Assembly: GCA_016763395.1 (NCBI GenBank)
Contig: JAESTW010000672.1
Span: forward strand, 1 to 9,160
Length of the DNA: 9,160 bases
Direction: 5' to 3'
Source of the DNA: Kofleriaceae bacterium
Lineage (GTDB): Bacteria; Myxococcota_A; Polyangia; Haliangiales; Haliangiaceae
Shown here: positions 6,143 through 9,160 of the stretch, piece by piece
Position numbering within the stretch: the first letter of the stretch is position 1
How the letters are laid out: each line of letters begins with the position of its first letter
Made by a program: the position numbers and the translations under genes
Notes under the pieces: model-generated
Databases searched by the model: none
What the model saw: the letters and a program-made list of their open reading frames with translations, nothing else
What the model was told of the DNA's origin: nothing

Positions 6143-6158
6143 CCCCACTGCAGCTAAA

Positions 6159-7844
6159 TCAGAGAGTCAGGATGAGCGCCGCCAAGGCGATTAGCGCCAT
6201 TGCAATCGCTCCCAGCCACACTGCTCCTCGAATCATGGCCGGCTTTTCCGCTGCCCCGAGCAAGTCTTTGAGCTCAATTCTCCGAGTCTCCAGTGCAGCG
6301 ATCTCGAGATCTTGCCGATCTAGCCCTTTGGTATGCAGTGCCGCCTCTTCCGGTGGCTTATCGTGCATTTCCTCACCGAGCTCGAGAAGTCTTGCGGCTT
6401 TCTCCGCCACCTGATCACTTACCAGGCGATCTTCTACGATTCGGCCTGCTCTCAGCGCAGCGATCTTTTCATCGACTCGCTCGATGTCACTAATCCTGTC
6501 TTTTTCAAGATCGGCAACTGCCTCCATGAGCTTGCTGCGTTCTTCTCGCAACTTCGCGATCTGCGGGTCCACATGATCAATATCAGCGAGAATTGCAGGT
6601 TCGTCCGAGGCAACTGCAGCTCGTTCAGCGCGTAAACTGGCAATCTCCGCGTTTACAGAGGCCTTGTCGGCGGCACCTACTACCGCAACCGTGCTGGATT
6701 CCTTTTCCCGAATTTCGGTATCCAACGACGCTAGGTGTCTTTTGAGTACAGCCGCTCGTTTCCGTGCCGCTGCCGCTGCCGCCTTGAGTGGCTCCATGCT
6801 CGCAGCCACGGCCTCAAGTTGTAGGTTGAGCTCAGCGAGTTTGGAAACACGCTCCTTTGCTCGCTCTTGGCGGCTTCGATCGAGGACACCAAGTTTCTCA
6901 TCCACCGCCGCGACTCGGCCCGCGTGCTGGGATCGCTTGTCTTCAATCTTCAGCAGCGATGTCCGAGCTCGGCCAACCATAGTCTGATCGAATGCATCAT
7001 CGCCCACAGCGAGTTTGGCCATCTCGACCAGTTTCCCGTAACGTACTTCTTTGGCTGCGGTAATGCGCAGCGCCAGAGACTCGATCTCCTTTGTCGCAAT
7101 GCTGCGTGTCTTGATGACTCTGAAGAGGTAGGCAATATCACCTAAAGCGCCCGAGGAACGAGCAATCGTGTCCGGCAATCGACGGTTTGACACCACGGGC
7201 GCTGGCATAGAAGTAGCTCTGCGCTTGGGCTCGGATGTTGGCTTAGGTTCTGGCGCGGCCGCTTGTTGCCTTGTAAAGGAGGAGGAAACGCGGGTCGGCG
7301 CTTCTTCGTCTACCTCGACTCCTTTGGTTGCCGCGGGAATCGCAAGCTCTTCCTCTAGCTCTGGATCGGTTTTGTGCAGCGTGGGATCGTCGTCGCGGTA
7401 GTCAGATGCGACGACTACCTTGGGAGGCGGCAGAGGCTCCGGCGCAGGGGCGAGATTTGCAGCTTCAGATGGTGTTGCTTTGCGCTTCGCGGCCGCGTTG
7501 GCAGTCGGTTTCTTCTTCGGGATTGGCGGCGGTGCACTGACCGATTTCGCCCGTTTTATCGGGGGCGGAACACTGGCTGAGGCCTTTTTGCGCATTGGCC
7601 CGGGTGTTGACGACTTGCTGCGCTTCGCCCCAGGGGGCGGTGGTGGTGGAACAGTCTTGCTCTTTATTCGTGGGCTGGGCAGCTTGGGCAAACGACTCGG
7701 ATTCGGAGGTGAGTCGGCTGCGATCACTGGCTTGGGATCGGCCGACGGCTTGGCGTCCAGGGACCATCCACCTTTCAAATCATCAATCCGGGCTCGGGTA
7801 TCGTCGCCAAGCCTCCCTGATTTGCCCTTACTGCCTTCAGACAT
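6159..7844 (-). CDS. Tail-anchored coiled-coil protein with Pro/Lys-rich disordered N-terminus
   Basis: 561 aa, no recognised family. Residues 1-30 hold a short polar motif ending in Gly-Gly-Trp-Ser. Residues 31-225 are low-complexity: six consecutive prolines (66-71), repeated Pro-Pro-Pro-Ile followed by Lys/Arg (93-98 and 105-112), and two acidic stretches with DDDPT (151-155) and DEEAPTRV (179-186). Residues 226-300 look like a compact helical region. About 300-530 is Ala/Glu/Lys/Arg-rich with heptad-like spacing, interrupted near 386-400, typical of a long coiled coil. Residues 539-560 form one hydrophobic helix right at the C-terminus, so the protein is probably tail-anchored with its bulk in the cytoplasm. 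ATG 7844 has GTAGG about eight bases upstream. It ends in TGA, next to the convergent small membrane gene. A scaffold, polarity or kinase-substrate role is conceivable, given the divergent kinase, but is inference. Confidence 0.8.
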   Translation of the reverse strand: MSEGSKGKSGRLGDDTRARIDDLKGGWSLDAKPSADPKPVIAADSPPNPSRLPKLPSPRIKSKTVPPPPPPGAKRSKSSTPGPMRKKASASVPPPIKRAKSVSAPPPIPKKKPTANAAAKRKATPSEAANLAPAPEPLPPPKVVVASDYRDDDPTLHKTDPELEEELAIPAATKGVEVDEEAPTRVSSSFTRQQAAAPEPKPTSEPKRRATSMPAPVVSNRRLPDTIARSSGALGDIAYLFRVIKTRSIATKEIESLALRITAAKEVRYGKLVEMAKLAVGDDAFDQTMVGRARTSLLKIEDKRSQHAGRVAAVDEKLGVLDRSRQERAKERVSKLAELNLQLEAVAASMEPLKAAAAAARKRAAVLKRHLASLDTEIREKESSTVAVVGAADKASVNAEIASLRAERAAVASDEPAILADIDHVDPQIAKLREERSKLMEAVADLEKDRISDIERVDEKIAALRAGRIVEDRLVSDQVAEKAARLLELGEEMHDKPPEEAALHTKGLDRQDLEIAALETRRIELKDLLGAAEKPAMIRGAVWLGAIAMALIALAALILTL

Positions 7845-7999
7845 TGGCGCAACCTACCACATCCCCGATTCCCCCGCGATCCGAGCTGTGAGTACCCGTA
7901 CCGTTTTTAGCGCAGGGGTAGCGCCAGATGTTCTCGGAGCCGGTTTCTGGTCCTTTGTGGCCAGTACTTTTGGACTATTACTGCTAACCTAGTTGGCAT
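7845..7999. other. 155-base divergent intergenic region between coiled-coil gene and kinase gene
   Basis: It must contain the promoters of both genes. I see A/T-rich patches (TTTTTAG near 7905, and the stretch near 7968-7980) and a small GTAC-CC-GTAC repeat near 7893-7902, but no convincing -35/-10 pair and no long palindrome other than the one at the kinase start. No ORF is supported. Confidence 0.5.
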
Positions 8000-8015
8000 A
8001 TGGTGCCTACCAACT
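7991..8015 (+). promoter_or_regulatory. Small hairpin enclosing the kinase start codon
   Basis: AGTTGG (7991-7996) pairs with CCAACT (8010-8015), leaving a 13-base loop that contains both candidate starts, ATG 8000 and GTG 8003. No Shine-Dalgarno sequence is visible upstream. It might present or hide the start codon; a six-base stem can also arise by chance. Confidence 0.25.
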
Positions 8016-9160
8016 TGGCAAAATGTTTAAACGACCGATATTTGCTCCTGCGCCAGCTAGGTTCTGGCAGCCAGGGAGTTGTGTACTTGGCCAAGGACGT
8101 GATTTCTGAGCGAGAGGTAGCCGTGAAAGCAGTACGATCAGATTCGTCGGCACTGATTGCAGAGTTTGAGTGGCTTGCGGCAATCTCGCATCCATGCCTC
8201 GCCGAAGTACTCGATGTGGGAGTCGCACAGATCGCAGCCGGTGAGGTCAACGCTGGGGATACCTTTTTTGTGAGCGAGTTTATTGCCGGCCCTGACGTGT
8301 TGTCCGGAGATCGCGAGAGCGAAGGCATGGAATCTCAACTCATCGGCCTGTGCCACGAGATCGCCAGCGCGCTATCCCAGTTGCATCGCCGAGGCTTGGC
8401 ACACGGCGACGTCAAACCGGACAACATGCGCTACAGAACTCACCAAAGGAAAGCCGCAGTGCTTCTGGATCTTGGCTTGGCTCAGGCTGCCGGACAAGGA
8501 ATCGCCCGCGGCACACTTGCGTATATGGCCCCGGAGGCACTCGGAGGGTATACCGACGAGCGCTCGGACATTTACAGTCTAGGGGCCAGTTTGGTGGAGG
8601 TGGCCACCGGCGCTCCTCTGCACTCGGGCGAAACTAGGCAGGACATTGTGTCCCAGATACTGAACGCATCAGAAGTGCAGCTTCGCCCTCGCCTGGCCCA
8701 CTTGGCTACCCCTCTCGCAGACCTCCTGGTTAGCCTTGTCGCCAGTGCGCCTGCCGATCGGCCGAGTGGCATCCCTGCTCTCTTGGCTCACATCGATCGA
8801 ATTCGAGAGGCGCTACACCTGCCGACCGTAGCTGCCACGCACCGGCCCAATTTTGCGCGTCCAGAATTCACCGGACGCGAGGAGGCGCTCTCGGCAATTG
8901 TCCGCGCCTTTGCCGAATTTTCAGCGGGACGTTCCAGCGAGGCGTTGGCCATCACCGGACTTAGCGGTTCTGGACGCACACGAACCATGGAAGAGGCACT
9001 GCTCCTCCATTGCATTGATGCTGCGAAGAAGAGCCGGGCCCCGCTTTTATTGGTGCGCCTGCCTGCAGAGCAGCTAAATTCCGACCCCCAAGCGACGATC
9101 GACTCGTATGCACAGTCGGACACAAAGCAGGTTCTGTGGATCGAGACGATGGCAGCGGTG
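8000..9160 (+). CDS. Hanks-type Ser/Thr protein kinase fused to an ATPase-like domain (partial, 3' end outside window)
   Basis: 387 codons are open up to the window edge. Kinase domain, about residues 14-270: glycine loop GSGSQGVVY (21-29), catalytic Lys43 in AVK, probable helix-C Glu55, catalytic loop HGDVKPDN (135-142) with Asp137 and Asn142, DLG (157-159), APE (177-179), the DIYSLG helix (190-195) and the late Arg254. The residue before the catalytic Asp is Gly, so it is a non-RD kinase; DLG replaces DFG, which is common in bacteria. All core catalytic residues are present. After a short linker, FTGREEAL (290-297) opens a second domain of the AAA_16/STAND type, with a P-loop-like GLSGSGRT (320-327) in which Arg326 replaces the invariant Lys. 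Such kinase-ATPase fusions, often with TPR or cyclase ends, are known from myxobacteria; the C-terminal part is missing here. ATG 8000 is the first start after an in-frame stop (7985); GTG 8003 is possible. No ribosome-binding site is seen. Confidence 0.9.
   Translation, partial: MVPTNLAKCLNDRYLLLRQLGSGSQGVVYLAKDVISEREVAVKAVRSDSSALIAEFEWLAAISHPCLAEVLDVGVAQIAAGEVNAGDTFFVSEFIAGPDVLSGDRESEGMESQLIGLCHEIASALSQLHRRGLAHGDVKPDNMRYRTHQRKAAVLLDLGLAQAAGQGIARGTLAYMAPEALGGYTDERSDIYSLGASLVEVATGAPLHSGETRQDIVSQILNASEVQLRPRLAHLATPLADLLVSLVASAPADRPSGIPALLAHIDRIREALHLPTVAATHRPNFARPEFTGREEALSAIVRAFAEFSAGRSSEALAITGLSGSGRTRTMEEALLLHCIDAAKKSRAPLLLVRLPAEQLNSDPQATIDSYAQSDTKQVLWIETMAAV

Noticed and set aside
6136..6160. 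Bidirectional terminator between the small membrane gene and the coiled-coil gene
   Set aside because: Only a 5-bp TTAGC/GCTAA pairing is present, without a T-tract.
5866..6414. 182-residue plus-strand ORF overlapping the small membrane gene and the coiled-coil gene
   Set aside because: Its Ser/Arg/Ala-rich composition is typical of an antisense shadow of the minus-strand coding sequence; the 86-residue ORF in the other frame looks like a protein.
7420..7992. 190-residue plus-strand ORF rich in Gly and Phe
   Set aside because: It is the antisense of the Pro/Lys-rich region of the coiled-coil gene, which produces glycine runs opposite proline runs.
8283..9123. Several short ORFs on both strands over the kinase region
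   Set aside because: They are shadows; the uninterrupted frame from 8000 carries all kinase motifs.

Overview
The window is a moderately GC-rich bacterial chromosome segment, densely coded. Its layout resembles deltaproteobacterial or Myxococcota-type genomes: a Hanks-type serine/threonine kinase fused to an ATPase-like domain, Pro/Lys-rich tails with acidic 'APTRV' motifs, and housekeeping GTPases beside envelope genes. That assignment is inference; no rRNA or other marker gene is present to fix it. I see no tRNA, rRNA, CRISPR array, transposase or phage gene.

Region 1 (1-2029, minus strand): a YfgM-like membrane-anchored TPR protein followed by a BamB-like beta-propeller lipoprotein, ending in a strong inverted repeat that includes the bamB stop codon. 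The TPR gene carries an in-frame TGA at 1385-1387. The same frame stays open for 48 more codons, spells a convincing TPR helix pair, and ends at a TAG that overlaps the GTG start of bamB. This is the most striking anomaly in the window.

Region 2 (2030-3380): a divergent intergenic region with two back-to-back hairpins and a possible 6-codon leader ORF. It leads into a small plus-strand gene for an exported, probably outer-membrane beta-barrel protein. A Uma2-family (PD-(D/E)XK-like) gene follows on the minus strand.

Region 3 (3381-5881, minus strand): era and der, the two ribosome-assembly GTPases, coupled by a TAATG stop/start overlap. In gammaproteobacteria yfgM, bamB and der also sit together (hisS-yfgM-bamB-der), so regions 1 and 3 look like one old neighbourhood with the barrel and Uma2 genes set in the middle.

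Region 4 (5882-9160): a small plus-strand membrane protein; a long minus-strand protein with a disordered Pro/Lys-rich N-terminus, a long coiled coil and a C-terminal membrane anchor; and, divergent from it, the kinase-ATPase fusion, which runs off the right edge. The kinase and coiled-coil protein share one 155-base intergenic region and may be functionally linked.

No complete undescribed system is demonstrated. The best leads are the interrupted yfgM-like gene coupled to bamB, the structured leader of the barrel gene, and the kinase/coiled-coil pair.
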